Source of the DNA: Leisingera sp. JC1
GTDB lineage: Bacteria > Pseudomonadota > Alphaproteobacteria > Rhodobacterales > Rhodobacteraceae
Length of the DNA stretch: 64,000 nucleotides
NCBI RefSeq assembly: GCF_001679925.1
Contig: NZ_LYUZ01000147.1
Coordinates: 1 to 64,000, forward strand
Reading direction: 5' to 3'
How positions within the stretch are numbered: position 1 is the stretch's first letter; each line of letters opens with the position of its first letter. Positions 17,610 through 25,992 of this stretch are shown here, one piece after another. The notes under the pieces are model-generated. The model had not been told where the DNA came from. It saw only the letters and a program-made list of their open reading frames with translations, and searched no databases. The position numbers were made by a program, and so were the translations under genes.

Positions 17610-17912
17610 TCAGCTCAGCAGTCCCAGCATGTCGTAGTGGTCGATCTGACGGCTCAGCACCATCGGGTCCTCTTCGGGCAGAACATGCGGCTGTTCCCAA
17701 TCCTCGCCGGCAAAGGCTTGCAGCGCTTCGATGCTTTCCCAGACCATCACTACACAGAATGTGGCGGGGGATTCGGGTCGCGGAAGCCCTGCGGTGACAG
17801 AGACAAGCCCTGGTTGGCGGCGCACATGCGGCACAGCGGTATCGGTCAGAAAATTCTTGAATTCTTGGACCTTGTCGTCGCGAACGGTGGCACGGAACAC
17901 CCGTATGATCAT
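17610..17912 (-). CDS. Antibiotic-biosynthesis-monooxygenase (ABM) domain protein
   Basis: A 100-residue dimeric alpha/beta-barrel-type protein. MIIRVFRATVRDDKVQEFKNFL, then QPGLVSVTAGLP and CVVMVWESIEALQAFAG, match ABM-domain proteins, small oxidases or stress proteins with varied substrates. The start at 17912 gives the usual MIIRVF opening; 17924 is the alternative, and neither has an ideally spaced ribosome-binding site. Specific function is unknown. It converges with the GNAT gene across an 8-bp gap. Confidence 0.75.
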   Translation of the reverse strand: MIIRVFRATVRDDKVQEFKNFLTDTAVPHVRRQPGLVSVTAGLPRPESPATFCVVMVWESIEALQAFAGEDWEQPHVLPEEDPMVLSRQIDHYDMLGLLS

Positions 17913-17982
17913 CACTCCCCCCATCGGTCATTGGACAGGGGGAGTATAGCACATCAAGCGTGCGTTTGGCGGGCCGATGCAG

Positions 17983-18894
17983 TCAGTGCGCAGGCTTGAT
18001 GAATGTGCCGTTGCGCAGGTCGCGGAAGGCCTGTTGCAGTTCGGCCTGCGTGTTCATCACGATCGGCCCGTGCCATGCCACTGGCTCGTTGATCGGCGCG
18101 CCGGAGATCAGCAGGAAGCGCACGCCCTCCGGCCCGGCCTGCACGGTGATCCCGTCGCCGGTGCCAAAGCGGATCAGGGTGCGGTCGCCGGATAGGTCGC
18201 GGATGTTGACCTCCTGGCCTGCGACTTCCTTCTCCAGCAGCACGCCTTGCGGAGCGGAGGCATCGGCAAAGGCCGCTTTGCCTTCGAACACATAGGCAAA
18301 AGCCCGGCGGTAGGTGTCGATCGGCAGAGTCTTTTTCACCCCTGCCGGGATGAAGACGTCCAGATACTGCGGGTCGGCGGCGATGCCGTCGACCAGGCCG
18401 CGCTTGCCCCAGAAATCGCCGGCGATCACTTTTACCCGGGTTCCGTCGTCATCGATAGTCTCGGGTATTTCGGTGCCTTTGATGTCCTGGTAGCGCGGCG
18501 CGGTCATCTTCTGGCTGGCGGGCAGGTTGCCCCACAGCTGGAAGCCGTGCATCTGGCCCTTGGCGTTGCCCGCGGGCATCTCCTGATGCAGGATGCCCGA
18601 TCCCGCGGTCATCCATTGCACGTCGCCTGCGCCCAGGGTGCCCTCGTTGCCCAGCGAGTCTCCGTGCTCCACCGTGCCTGCCAGCACATAGGTGATGGTC
18701 TCGATGCCGCGGTGTGGATGCCAGGGGAAGCCGCGCAGGTAGTCCTCCGGGTTTTCGTTGCGGAAATCGTCGAACAGCAGGAACGGGTCCAGTTCCGACG
18801 GATCCTGAAAGCCGAAGGCGCGGTGCAGTTTGACGCCCGCGCCCTCCGTATGGGGCTGGGCGGCGCGGGTTTCGAGGATGGGTCTGAGGGACAT
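17983..18894 (-). CDS. Pirin family protein
   Basis: A 303-residue bicupin protein. The pirin metal-binding motif is seen as FPWHPHRGIETITYVLAGTVEHGDSLGN, with further HQEM and the MHGFQLWGNLPA block. The C-terminal cupin runs from about residue 180. Bacterial pirins are iron proteins, and some act as quercetinases or redox regulators. ATG 18894 has AGGAGG 7 nt upstream, better than the start at 18915. The 183 bp before the next gene hold only short G+C-rich inverted repeats. Confidence 0.9.
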   Translation of the reverse strand: MSLRPILETRAAQPHTEGAGVKLHRAFGFQDPSELDPFLLFDDFRNENPEDYLRGFPWHPHRGIETITYVLAGTVEHGDSLGNEGTLGAGDVQWMTAGSGILHQEMPAGNAKGQMHGFQLWGNLPASQKMTAPRYQDIKGTEIPETIDDDGTRVKVIAGDFWGKRGLVDGIAADPQYLDVFIPAGVKKTLPIDTYRRAFAYVFEGKAAFADASAPQGVLLEKEVAGQEVNIRDLSGDRTLIRFGTGDGITVQAGPEGVRFLLISGAPINEPVAWHGPIVMNTQAELQQAFRDLRNGTFIKPAH

Positions 18895-19077
18895 ATCAAT
18901 GCCTCCTGTAAACATTGATTGCGGCTAAGATAGGGTGTGCAGAGCCGCGAGGGAACCGGGGCGATCTCACGCGCCCTGTGCGCGGGTGAACAGAAAGCCG
19001 GGCAGCCCGAAGGGCTAACCGGCCCAACGGGGCGCGGTGCCGGAGGCGCCAAGGACGGGCGGGCGCCCTCGCGCTTG

Positions 19078-20265
19078 TCAGTCCTGAGCGGGAGAGGATG
19101 CCGCCCACCAGTCAGCGGGTTTGCGCCGGCCGCCATGCCTTGCGGCCAGCCGCAGGGCCAGCTTGCGCAGCGGGCCAAGCGACAGTTTCAGCCACAGCCG
19201 GTTGCGGAGCCTGGAATAATCCCGGTTGAACGGGCAGACCCGCATGCAAATGGCGCAGTCCGAGGACATCTTGGCCCAGAAAGAAAAACACTTCTCGGCG
19301 TCAGAGGTCCATTTCTTCACACCCTTGATCGCTGAGACATTGGCAGTTTCAGTGGAGGGCGGCCCGTAGGGCAAAGCCTTCACCGGGCAGGCGTCGGCGC
19401 ACTTGGTGCAGATGTTGCAAAACTCTTTCACACCAAGAGGTTGCGGCACATCATGTACCAGCGGCAGATTGGTGAAGATCTTGGAGAAACGAAGGCGCGG
19501 TCCGAACTCAGGCGTAATCACCATCTGGTTGCGGGCGTATTCGCCGAGGCCTGCCTTCACCGCGTAGGGGATCACTAGGCCGGTATCGTTCATAGACGGA
19601 ACCGCCTCGTAGCCCAGATTGCGGATATAGGCAGCAAGCTGCATCACGATGGAGGCTTCGTGGCTGTATTCCCGTCCCGTTGCGGCGCCGGCCAGGGCGG
19701 AAGGGTAGGTGGCCACCAGGTCCTTGTCCATCTCATGGCCCAGCACGATCACGCTGGTCAGCCCTTCGGGCAGGTCATGCGGCGCCTCGGACATATCGCG
19801 GGCATCGACGCGGGAAGTGTAGATCCAGCGGTCATCCATGTCAGTGATGCCGCACAGGTTGGCGCCGAAGAACATGGCAATGCGCTTCACCTCGGCGGAC
19901 ATCTTTGCCGGATCGTCGATCTCCACCGCCTCCTTTGCCACCGGGGTGTCAGGGCGGATGGCGGCCTGGAACCCTTCGCGGATGCCATCCTGCGCCCGGC
20001 GGGAGGAGACCACGTCGGAAATCAGCCAGGCCGCGTTGCGCAGGGCAAAATCGCGCTGAGTGAACCCGTCGCCGCGCCGGGGGGCGGCTTCCATCCGGTA
20101 GGACGAGAAGAATTTTGCTGTGTGCTTGGACTTCACCCGGTCATCCCAGAACGCACGGGTGAAGATGTCGTTGCGTTGCGTGAACCGCTCAAAATCATCG
20201 GTGACTTCGATTCCTGCGGCTGCATCGCCGTCGCGCTGGGGCGGGTTGTTCTGGGGCCAGGGCAT
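19078..20265 (-). CDS. Reductive-dehalogenase-like corrinoid/iron-sulfur protein, stand-alone
   Basis: A 395-residue protein resembling RdhA reductive dehalogenases. It carries two ferredoxin-type clusters: C283, C286, C289, C293 (EFCNICTKCADACP) and C326, C337, C340, C344 (CAICMRVCPFNRD). Upstream blocks AVKAGLGEYARNQMVITPEFGP and FTNLPLVHDVPQPLGVKEFC match the RdhA core better than QueG. There is no twin-arginine signal peptide and no fused reductase domain, so it should be cytoplasmic and need a separate electron donor. RdhA enzymes bind cobalamin and remove halogens from organohalides. Related genes occur in marine Rhodobacteraceae; the substrate here is unknown. Confidence 0.7.
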   Translation of the reverse strand: MPWPQNNPPQRDGDAAAGIEVTDDFERFTQRNDIFTRAFWDDRVKSKHTAKFFSSYRMEAAPRRGDGFTQRDFALRNAAWLISDVVSSRRAQDGIREGFQAAIRPDTPVAKEAVEIDDPAKMSAEVKRIAMFFGANLCGITDMDDRWIYTSRVDARDMSEAPHDLPEGLTSVIVLGHEMDKDLVATYPSALAGAATGREYSHEASIVMQLAAYIRNLGYEAVPSMNDTGLVIPYAVKAGLGEYARNQMVITPEFGPRLRFSKIFTNLPLVHDVPQPLGVKEFCNICTKCADACPVKALPYGPPSTETANVSAIKGVKKWTSDAEKCFSFWAKMSSDCAICMRVCPFNRDYSRLRNRLWLKLSLGPLRKLALRLAARHGGRRKPADWWAASSPAQD

Positions 20266-20318
20266 GGGCGGACGCTAGCGGGCAGTCCGCGTTCCGGCAA
20301 GGGGCGCAGCGCAGGCAA

Positions 20319-21194
20319 TCAACAGAACAAGGAGACGACCCAGTCCCGCACCATGGCAACCTCAGCGCTGTTGGGGGCTTCGCCGGCGGCTGGCATCAGA
20401 TAGTGGCCCTGGCCCATCGGGATCTCTGCGCCCGCCACAGGCGCCAGACGGCCCAGCGACAGCGGCAGTTCGGCATAGCGGCGCATCAGCATGGCAACAC
20501 CGGCGCCGGAGGCTGCCATTTCAATCGCGGCCAATGAAGTATCGACATAGAGCGGTGCGGAGCGGTCCTTGAGCGGAACGCCCGTCTGTTCGGACAGGCG
20601 CAGCCAGTGATCCTGGTAGCCGTGGATGTGAATAAGCGTCTGGCCAAATAGCTGGTCCACCGATTTCAGCTGCTCTGCCAGTTGCGGTTGTGCCACGGGA
20701 ATCACGCTTTCGGTTGCCAGCAGATGCGCGCGGCGGTCGAACCAGCCAGACGGGCCCAGCCGCAGGTCTATTTCAACGTCCTCGTCCTGGGTGCTGTCGG
20801 CCCAGACGGCGGAGATCAGCCGGATGCGGATATGCGGATGAGCGCTGTGAAAGGCGCCCAGCCGCGGCGCTAGCCACAGGACCGCGGTGGAGACCGGCGC
20901 CCGCAGGGTCACGGTCCGGGTCTGGGCATGGCCCAGCAGACCGCGGGTGGAATAGGCGATGTCGGTCAGCGCCTGCGCTACCGAGGGGTAGTAGGCGTGG
21001 CCCAGTTGCGTCAGCTCCAGGTGCCGGGCGCGGCGGATGAACAGGGTGATGCCAAAGCTTTTCTCCAGGCTGCGGACCTGGTGGCTGACCGCGGCCTGTG
21101 TCAGGCCCAGTTCCTCCGCCGCGGCAGTGAAGCTTTGCAGGCGGGCGGCGGCCTCAAAGGCGCGCAGCCAGACGAGGTTGGGCAGATCGGACAT
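20319..21194 (-). CDS. LysR-family transcriptional regulator (GcvA-like)
   Basis: A 291-residue LysR regulator. The N-terminal helix-turn-helix (WLRAFEAAARLQSFTAAAEELGLTQAAVSHQVRSLE) and the sequence after it resemble the GcvA/AmpR branch. The periplasmic-binding-like effector domain spans about residues 90-291. It is divergent from the dehydrogenase at 21303 with a 108-bp gap, the usual LysR arrangement, so that gene is the most likely target. Inducer unknown. Confidence 0.9.
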   Translation of the reverse strand: MSDLPNLVWLRAFEAAARLQSFTAAAEELGLTQAAVSHQVRSLEKSFGITLFIRRARHLELTQLGHAYYPSVAQALTDIAYSTRGLLGHAQTRTVTLRAPVSTAVLWLAPRLGAFHSAHPHIRIRLISAVWADSTQDEDVEIDLRLGPSGWFDRRAHLLATESVIPVAQPQLAEQLKSVDQLFGQTLIHIHGYQDHWLRLSEQTGVPLKDRSAPLYVDTSLAAIEMAASGAGVAMLMRRYAELPLSLGRLAPVAGAEIPMGQGHYLMPAAGEAPNSAEVAMVRDWVVSLFC

Positions 21195-21302
21195 TGTGTT
21201 GCAAAAAATCTTTGGGTCAGGACGCGTTATTATTCGTTTTTGTTTTGGCTTTGGTCAAGCTAGCCATTTCCCAAGCGATTACCCCGGAAGGAGAAACGGG
21301 AT

Positions 21303-22271
21303 ATGAAAACGGATATGAAGATCGGCTTTATCGGCCTCGGCAATGTTGGCGGCAAGCTGGCGGGCAGCCTGGTGCGCAACGGGCTGGATGTGGCGGTGCA
21401 TGACCTGGACGCGGCGCTGGTGGAAAAGTTTGTGGCGCGCGGGGCCAAGGCAGGCGGCAGTCCGGCGCAGATGATGCAAGACTGCGATGCGGTGATCACC
21501 TGCCTGCCCAGTCCGGCGGCCTCTGATGCGGTGGTCACCGAAATGCTGCCGCATGTGCAGCCCGGCAAGATCTGGATGGAAATGTCCACCACCGACGTGG
21601 CGGAGGTGAAGCGCCTCGGAGCCCTGATCGCCGAGCGCGGCGGCGAGGCTGTTGATTGCCCGGTCTCCGGTGGCTGCCACCGCGCTGATACCGGTAATAT
21701 CTCGATCTATGCGGGCTGCGAGCGGGCTACCTTCGACCGCATCCTGCCGATCCTGACCACCATGGGTCGCCGCATTCTGCATGTGGGCGAGATCGGCAAC
21801 TCTTCCACCCTCAAGGTAATGACCAACTACCTGGCCAACCTCAACCTGCTTGCCGTCATGGAAGCGCTGACGGTGATGAAGGCCTGTGGCATGGATCTGG
21901 GCATGACATTCGAGGCGATCTCGATGTCGTCGGGCACCTCCTTTGCGCATGAGACCGAAAGCCAGCTGATCCTGTCGGGTTCGCGTGATGTGAACTTCAC
22001 CATGGATCTGGTGATGAAGGACATTGGCCTGTTCCAGACCCTGGCCGACCGCCACAACGTCCCGCTGGAACTGTCGCCCCTGATGATCGAGATGATGAAG
22101 GACGGCCAGCGCCGCTATGGCGAGCGGGCGCAGTCCGACCGGATGATTGAGCGTCTGGAGGAAGCTACCGGCTTGTCGATCACCGCGCCAGGCTTCCCTC
22201 AGGAATTGATCGACGACGAGCCGGAAGAGCCGGGCTATGAGGTGGTCGTGCGCCGCGCTGCTGCGGAATAA
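21303..22271 (+). CDS. NAD(P)-dependent beta-hydroxyacid dehydrogenase family protein
   Basis: A 322-residue member of the 3-hydroxyisobutyrate/6-phosphogluconate dehydrogenase family. The nucleotide-binding motif GFIGLGNVGGKLAGSL opens the protein, the substrate-binding block reads VDCPVSGGCHRADTGNISIYAG, and the catalytic Lys lies in STLKVMTNYLANLN. Substrates in this family include 3-hydroxyisobutyrate, tartronate semialdehyde and sulfolactaldehyde, and sequence alone does not decide. GGAAGGAG lies upstream of ATG 21303. The family is usually about 290-300 residues; the extra length is a C-terminal tail rich in Glu. The divergent LysR gene is the probable regulator. Confidence 0.82.
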   Translation: MKTDMKIGFIGLGNVGGKLAGSLVRNGLDVAVHDLDAALVEKFVARGAKAGGSPAQMMQDCDAVITCLPSPAASDAVVTEMLPHVQPGKIWMEMSTTDVAEVKRLGALIAERGGEAVDCPVSGGCHRADTGNISIYAGCERATFDRILPILTTMGRRILHVGEIGNSSTLKVMTNYLANLNLLAVMEALTVMKACGMDLGMTFEAISMSSGTSFAHETESQLILSGSRDVNFTMDLVMKDIGLFQTLADRHNVPLELSPLMIEMMKDGQRRYGERAQSDRMIERLEEATGLSITAPGFPQELIDDEPEEPGYEVVVRRAAAE

Positions 22272-22298
22272 GTTTCCCCGAACAGCACGGCTGCATTC

Positions 22299-22330
22299 AG
22301 CCCCCGGTGTGCCGGGGGCTGTTTTCTTTT
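22299..22330 (+). terminator. Rho-independent terminator after the dehydrogenase
   Basis: Nine-bp perfect stem AGCCCCCGG / CCGGGGGCT with a TGTG loop, followed by GTTTTCTTTT. It lies 27 bp after the stop codon. Confidence 0.92.
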
Positions 22331-22375
22331 GCCGATCCGGTCTATGCCCGGCGGGGCAACAACGGGGAGCAGCAT

Positions 22376-22849
22376 ATGAGCAACGAAGTTCTGGCGACGA
22401 TTGAGGCCTCAGCCAGCCGGCGTGTGATGGGCACGGCGATGCTGGGGTTGACGGGCTGCCTGCTGGTCTATGTGGCCTTTGCTGCACCGCCCTCGCCAGC
22501 CTGGCTGGTGTTCCTGGTGGCGGTTGGCGCAGGTGCCCTTTGGCTGGCCCTTCGGATGTGGCAGGCGACTGTACACCGGATTGAACTGACGGCTGAGGAA
22601 CTGCGCTGCTCGGACGGGCAGGTTATCGCGCGGGTGGCGGATATCGAGGCCATCGACCGCGGCTTCTTTGCCTTCAAGCCGTCAAACGGTTTTCTGGTCC
22701 GCACCGGCACTCCCGGCAGCCGGACCTGGATGCCGGGGCTGTGGTGGCGGTCCGGCCGCCGGATCGGCATTGGCGGCGTGACGCCGGGATCGCAGGGCAA
22801 GGCCATGTCAGAAATTTTGGCCGCGATGCTGGTGCAGCGCGGCCAATAA
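22376..22849 (+). CDS. Two-helix membrane protein of unknown function
   Basis: A 157-residue protein with two close membrane helices (about residues 18-36 and 43-62). A cytoplasmic domain follows (IELTAEELRCSDGQVIARVADIEAIDRG...) that has the look of a small PH-like domain seen in bacterial membrane proteins. ATG 22376 is chosen because GGGGAG precedes it; upstream in-frame sequence runs into the terminator. It converges with the TadE-like gene. No function can be assigned. Confidence 0.7.
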   Translation: MSNEVLATIEASASRRVMGTAMLGLTGCLLVYVAFAAPPSPAWLVFLVAVGAGALWLALRMWQATVHRIELTAEELRCSDGQVIARVADIEAIDRGFFAFKPSNGFLVRTGTPGSRTWMPGLWWRSGRRIGIGGVTPGSQGKAMSEILAAMLVQRGQ

Positions 22850-22878
22850 GGTGCGGTTATGCTGTCTGGTGGACGGGC

Positions 22879-23499
22879 TTAGTCCGTGCCGCCAGTGTCG
22901 TCGTTGTGATCGCCACCGCCGCTGACGCTCCCTTCGAAAACAACCTGAGGCGCAAAGCGCGGGCGGGTGAAGACGAAGTTCTGGATGTCCAGAAGCGGAA
23001 GGCCGATATTGAAGACGGGATGGACTTCGTTCGAGGTTTCCACGACGATGACGCGTTCCTGATCCTGCATGGACGGCAGTTTTTCTTGGACGGTGCTGAT
23101 GGAACCGTCGTTCCATTCGGTGAAGGAAGTGCCGCGGACTTTGGACCAGTCCACATAGTAACGCTGATCGTCTTCGTCCCAGCGCACGACGGAAATACGT
23201 GTAGACAGGGAAGAGTCACCGCGCACGAGCTCGATAGCGAGCGAATGCATGCTGTCGATGTAGGTCTCGTTCACGTAGTTGGTTTCGCGCGAGATCAGGT
23301 CAGAGACCGTGTAGGCCGCTTTCAGATTGACGTTCTCCTGACGGAAGGCATCAAAGAAAGTGTAGATCGCAGCGAATGTGAACATCAGCAAAGGCGCGTA
23401 GATGGCGAACTCCATCGAGACGTTGCCCTTGGTGCTTTCTACGAAGCCGCGCAGCGGCCGCGGGGTCCGGTTGGACAGGCGGGAAAATAGCGTCAGCAT
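22879..23499 (-). CDS. TadE-like pilus assembly protein 1
   Basis: A 206-residue protein whose N-terminus has the TadE pattern: a charged stretch, then KGNVSMEFAIYAPLLMFTFAAIYTFFDAF, a prepilin-like single membrane helix after Gly/Glu. The C-terminal part is acidic and probably extracellular, ending in a Gly/Asp-rich tail. TadE proteins are minor pseudopilins of Flp pili. ATG 23499 has GAGG upstream; the longer start at 23538 overlaps the neighbouring gene. It is the last of three same-strand genes. Confidence 0.8.
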   Translation of the reverse strand: MLTLFSRLSNRTPRPLRGFVESTKGNVSMEFAIYAPLLMFTFAAIYTFFDAFRQENVNLKAAYTVSDLISRETNYVNETYIDSMHSLAIELVRGDSSLSTRISVVRWDEDDQRYYVDWSKVRGTSFTEWNDGSISTVQEKLPSMQDQERVIVVETSNEVHPVFNIGLPLLDIQNFVFTRPRFAPQVVFEGSVSGGGDHNDDTGGTD

Positions 23500-23503
23500 G
23501 GCG

Positions 23504-24040
23504 TTACCTCGGTTCCTGGACAAATGCGGAGGATGCAATCAGCTGAATGCGTCCATCCTCATCTTGTGCAATGTGAGAGGCCAGACCCCAGGTCGGGAAG
23601 ATCGGGTTGAACTTCATGCAGGCCCGGATGAACATCAGCTCATTGGACTGGCCGTTTTCAAAGCGGCGCACGGGCTGGACGTCGTCAATGACGTCGATGC
23701 AATCCGGTGTCGGATCGATTTCTGCCATGTCGAATGGGTCCAGGCGAAGCAATTCCAAGCGGAGTGAATCCGAGCAATCGCTGATGAAACCTGAGCGGGC
23801 GCAGATTGTATCGCGCAGCTGATCGTGCTGCATGTTGGCGCCCGTGTTCAGGCGGATGTCGCGGACAGTCTGATCCACGGCGCGTTCCAGCTGCGAATGG
23901 CGCAGGTTGATGATGCCCAATTCGACCGAAGCCAGCAGGATCATCAGGAAAGCGGGGATGATGATGGCAAACTCCATTGTAGCATTGCCATCCTCACGGT
24001 GCCGGAACCGGCGCAGGGCGGTTTGGATGCGGTGTGTCAT
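23504..24040 (-). CDS. TadE-like pilus assembly protein 2
   Basis: A 178-residue paralogue in type of the preceding gene. The segment REDGNATMEFAIIIPAFLMILLASVELGI is a TadE helix with the Glu+5-like motif of prepilins. Four cysteines in the outer part (CARSGFISDC, PDC, RACM) may form disulfides. The start overlaps the end of the VWA gene by 4 nt, indicating translational coupling. Confidence 0.85.
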   Translation of the reverse strand: MTHRIQTALRRFRHREDGNATMEFAIIIPAFLMILLASVELGIINLRHSQLERAVDQTVRDIRLNTGANMQHDQLRDTICARSGFISDCSDSLRLELLRLDPFDMAEIDPTPDCIDVIDDVQPVRRFENGQSNELMFIRACMKFNPIFPTWGLASHIAQDEDGRIQLIASSAFVQEPR

Positions 24041-25656
24041 TGGGTGAGCCTCAGCTGACGGATGGAAGTCGCAATGGATGAGAAGGCATCTGCAATTTCC
24101 AGTCCTTCCACATCAAAGAAGTGAGCCGGGGAACTGGCGCAGTCTTGCAGCACCGATACCCCGTCGCTGGGCGCTTCGAACCCGATGGTGTAGACGATGA
24201 TGCCCTGGTCTTTGGCGGCCTGGCAGATGCTGCGGGTACGCGCGTTCTTCGTCGAGTTGGAGTAGTAGTCGTAGACGCCGTAGTACCAAGCGTTGCGAGC
24301 GGAGCTGGTGCCCATCCAGTCGCGGTAAAGATTGTAGTAAAGGTATTTCAGCGACGTAAAGGCGAACAGGTCCGAATAGCTCAGCCGTTGCGGGTTGTCT
24401 CCGTAAGGCTCGTCCTTCCAATAGGAGGATACGTCGTGCCAATAGTACTTTCCGTTGGACGGATTGTAGGTAGAGTAGCGTTTGGTTGATGCGTCATACC
24501 AAACTTCGGAGTCGCCTTCGCGGTGATCGCTTTCGACGTAGTACTGCGATGTGTTCTGACCGTCGGTCATCAGCACGATAACCTTCACGGTGTCGGTGTC
24601 GGTGTAATCGGATGGCCGGGCAGAAAAGTCGCTGGGCACTGATGCATCCGAGCCTGTGGCCAGCGCATTGATGGCGGGCCGTGCAGACGGGTCAAGCAGG
24701 GTTGTGCCCCATTTCATGCCAATGTCGATTGAAGTGTTGCCGCCGCCCCAGAAACTGTCGATGTAGTTTTTGAGAACTGTAGCATCCTTTTGGTACGGCA
24801 GGATCTCGCGGGTCGGGTCGTCCTCGCAGACCGGTGTGCTCACCAGCCGGGGACTGGAATACCGGGTCCGGTTGTCATAGCTGGTGCTGTCCCAAGGTGT
24901 GAAGTGCATGGTGCCTTCCAGTTCCTCGGTCTGCGACAAGGATGCCGACTGAAAATCCGCAGCTGAGAAATTCACGCAACGGGAATACGTCGTGCTGCCC
25001 GGGGTGGATATGTTGTACTGGTTGTACAGATCTTCCGGCACAGAAACCTGGGTGGCGTACGGCACGATGGAAATCGACATCTTGCCGTCGGTTGTGTTGG
25101 CCTCCATCGTGTCGATGAATTCTTTCGCCGCGATTTTCAGGTTGGTCAGCCGGCTGTTGGACCTCATCGATCCGGAAACGTCCAGAACCATAGAAATTTC
25201 CACACCGTCGATGCTCTCTTCGGCGCGGGAGTGAGCGTAGATCGGCAGGTCGCCGAGGCCGGCGAATTGCGCAAGATGAACCGGGAACGTCGCATTCACC
25301 GTTGTTTCGACGCTTTTGTAACCCAGCGTCTCTTGCACTTCGGGGTCGCTGTAGTACTCGCCCAGACCTGCCTTGGCGAGGTAGTCTAGAACGACGGCTT
25401 CCGGCTCTTGCAATTGGTCCATATCTGCGGCGGCAAGCACTGCACGGTCCAGCGTGTACTGCAGGGTAGTGCGGTCCCGCTCCATGCGCATCAGGTCGAC
25501 ACCGAGGCCGCCTGCCGCAAGCATGATGAGCAGAGTGATAATCATCGGTTTTGCCAGAACGCCATCCTCTTCCCGAAGGAAGCCTTTGGCCTTGTTCAGG
25601 CAGCGCAACATGAGCGGATTGCTCAGCGCAGTTGAATTCTTGTGGTGCTTACTCAT
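24037..25656 (-). CDS. TadG-like protein with von Willebrand factor A domain
   Basis: A 539-residue protein with an N-terminal membrane helix (about MIITLLIMLAAGGLGVDLM) as in TadG, then a VWA domain. The MIDAS motif DVSGSMRSNS lies near residue 160, and further metal-site residues fall in MTDGQN. A Tyr/Ser/Asp-rich insertion (about residues 370-470) is unusual. TadG proteins anchor or assemble Flp pili at the surface. ATG 25656 is preceded by GGAAGGGGG. No tadABC, rcpA or flp genes are nearby, so this trio is detached from a main tad locus. Confidence 0.82.
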   Translation of the reverse strand: MSKHHKNSTALSNPLMLRCLNKAKGFLREEDGVLAKPMIITLLIMLAAGGLGVDLMRMERDRTTLQYTLDRAVLAAADMDQLQEPEAVVLDYLAKAGLGEYYSDPEVQETLGYKSVETTVNATFPVHLAQFAGLGDLPIYAHSRAEESIDGVEISMVLDVSGSMRSNSRLTNLKIAAKEFIDTMEANTTDGKMSISIVPYATQVSVPEDLYNQYNISTPGSTTYSRCVNFSAADFQSASLSQTEELEGTMHFTPWDSTSYDNRTRYSSPRLVSTPVCEDDPTREILPYQKDATVLKNYIDSFWGGGNTSIDIGMKWGTTLLDPSARPAINALATGSDASVPSDFSARPSDYTDTDTVKVIVLMTDGQNTSQYYVESDHREGDSEVWYDASTKRYSTYNPSNGKYYWHDVSSYWKDEPYGDNPQRLSYSDLFAFTSLKYLYYNLYRDWMGTSSARNAWYYGVYDYYSNSTKNARTRSICQAAKDQGIIVYTIGFEAPSDGVSVLQDCASSPAHFFDVEGLEIADAFSSIATSIRQLRLTQ

Positions 25657-25887
25657 TTAAATACCCCCTTCCGGCTGGGGAACGGGCCAGCTCGGCTTCT
25701 GCAGCGGAATTCCATTAATTAATGCTTGGTAAAGTAGGCGGAAATGGGGCGGAATTTGGCCGAAAACCCTCCCATTGTTGCGGTCTTTGACGCTAATCCT
25801 GCGTGATTTCCGAGGGTTGTGGTGCGGGGTTGGACAATCGCTGTTTGGATAACGGCGAATCATACGCCGCATGCCGGGAAATGATTC

Positions 25888-25911
25888 TTTTTGGCCGCAA
25901 ATGGTCAAAAA
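25888..25911 (+). promoter_or_regulatory. Imperfect inverted repeat upstream of the amino-acid dehydrogenase
   Basis: TTTTTGGCC and GGTCAAAAA are separated by 6 bp, with one mismatch in 9. It lies 82 bp before the gdh start codon in a 336-bp intergenic region (25657-25992), a natural place for an operator. That region also holds the promoter of the divergent tad-like genes and an AT-rich TTAATTAATG stretch near 25716. The binding protein is unknown. Confidence 0.4.
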
Positions 25912-25992
25912 GGTCGCACTCCTTAAGTAACTCTGCATAGAGTGAATCCATCATCGGCAGCGAGTCGATGTTTGAGCACGGAGAAATTTTTG

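Noticed and set aside
19078-20265. Epoxyqueuosine reductase QueG
   Set aside because: Core blocks around the first cysteine cluster and the CAICMRVCPFN second cluster match RdhA better; QueG-specific C-terminal HEAT-like part is missing.
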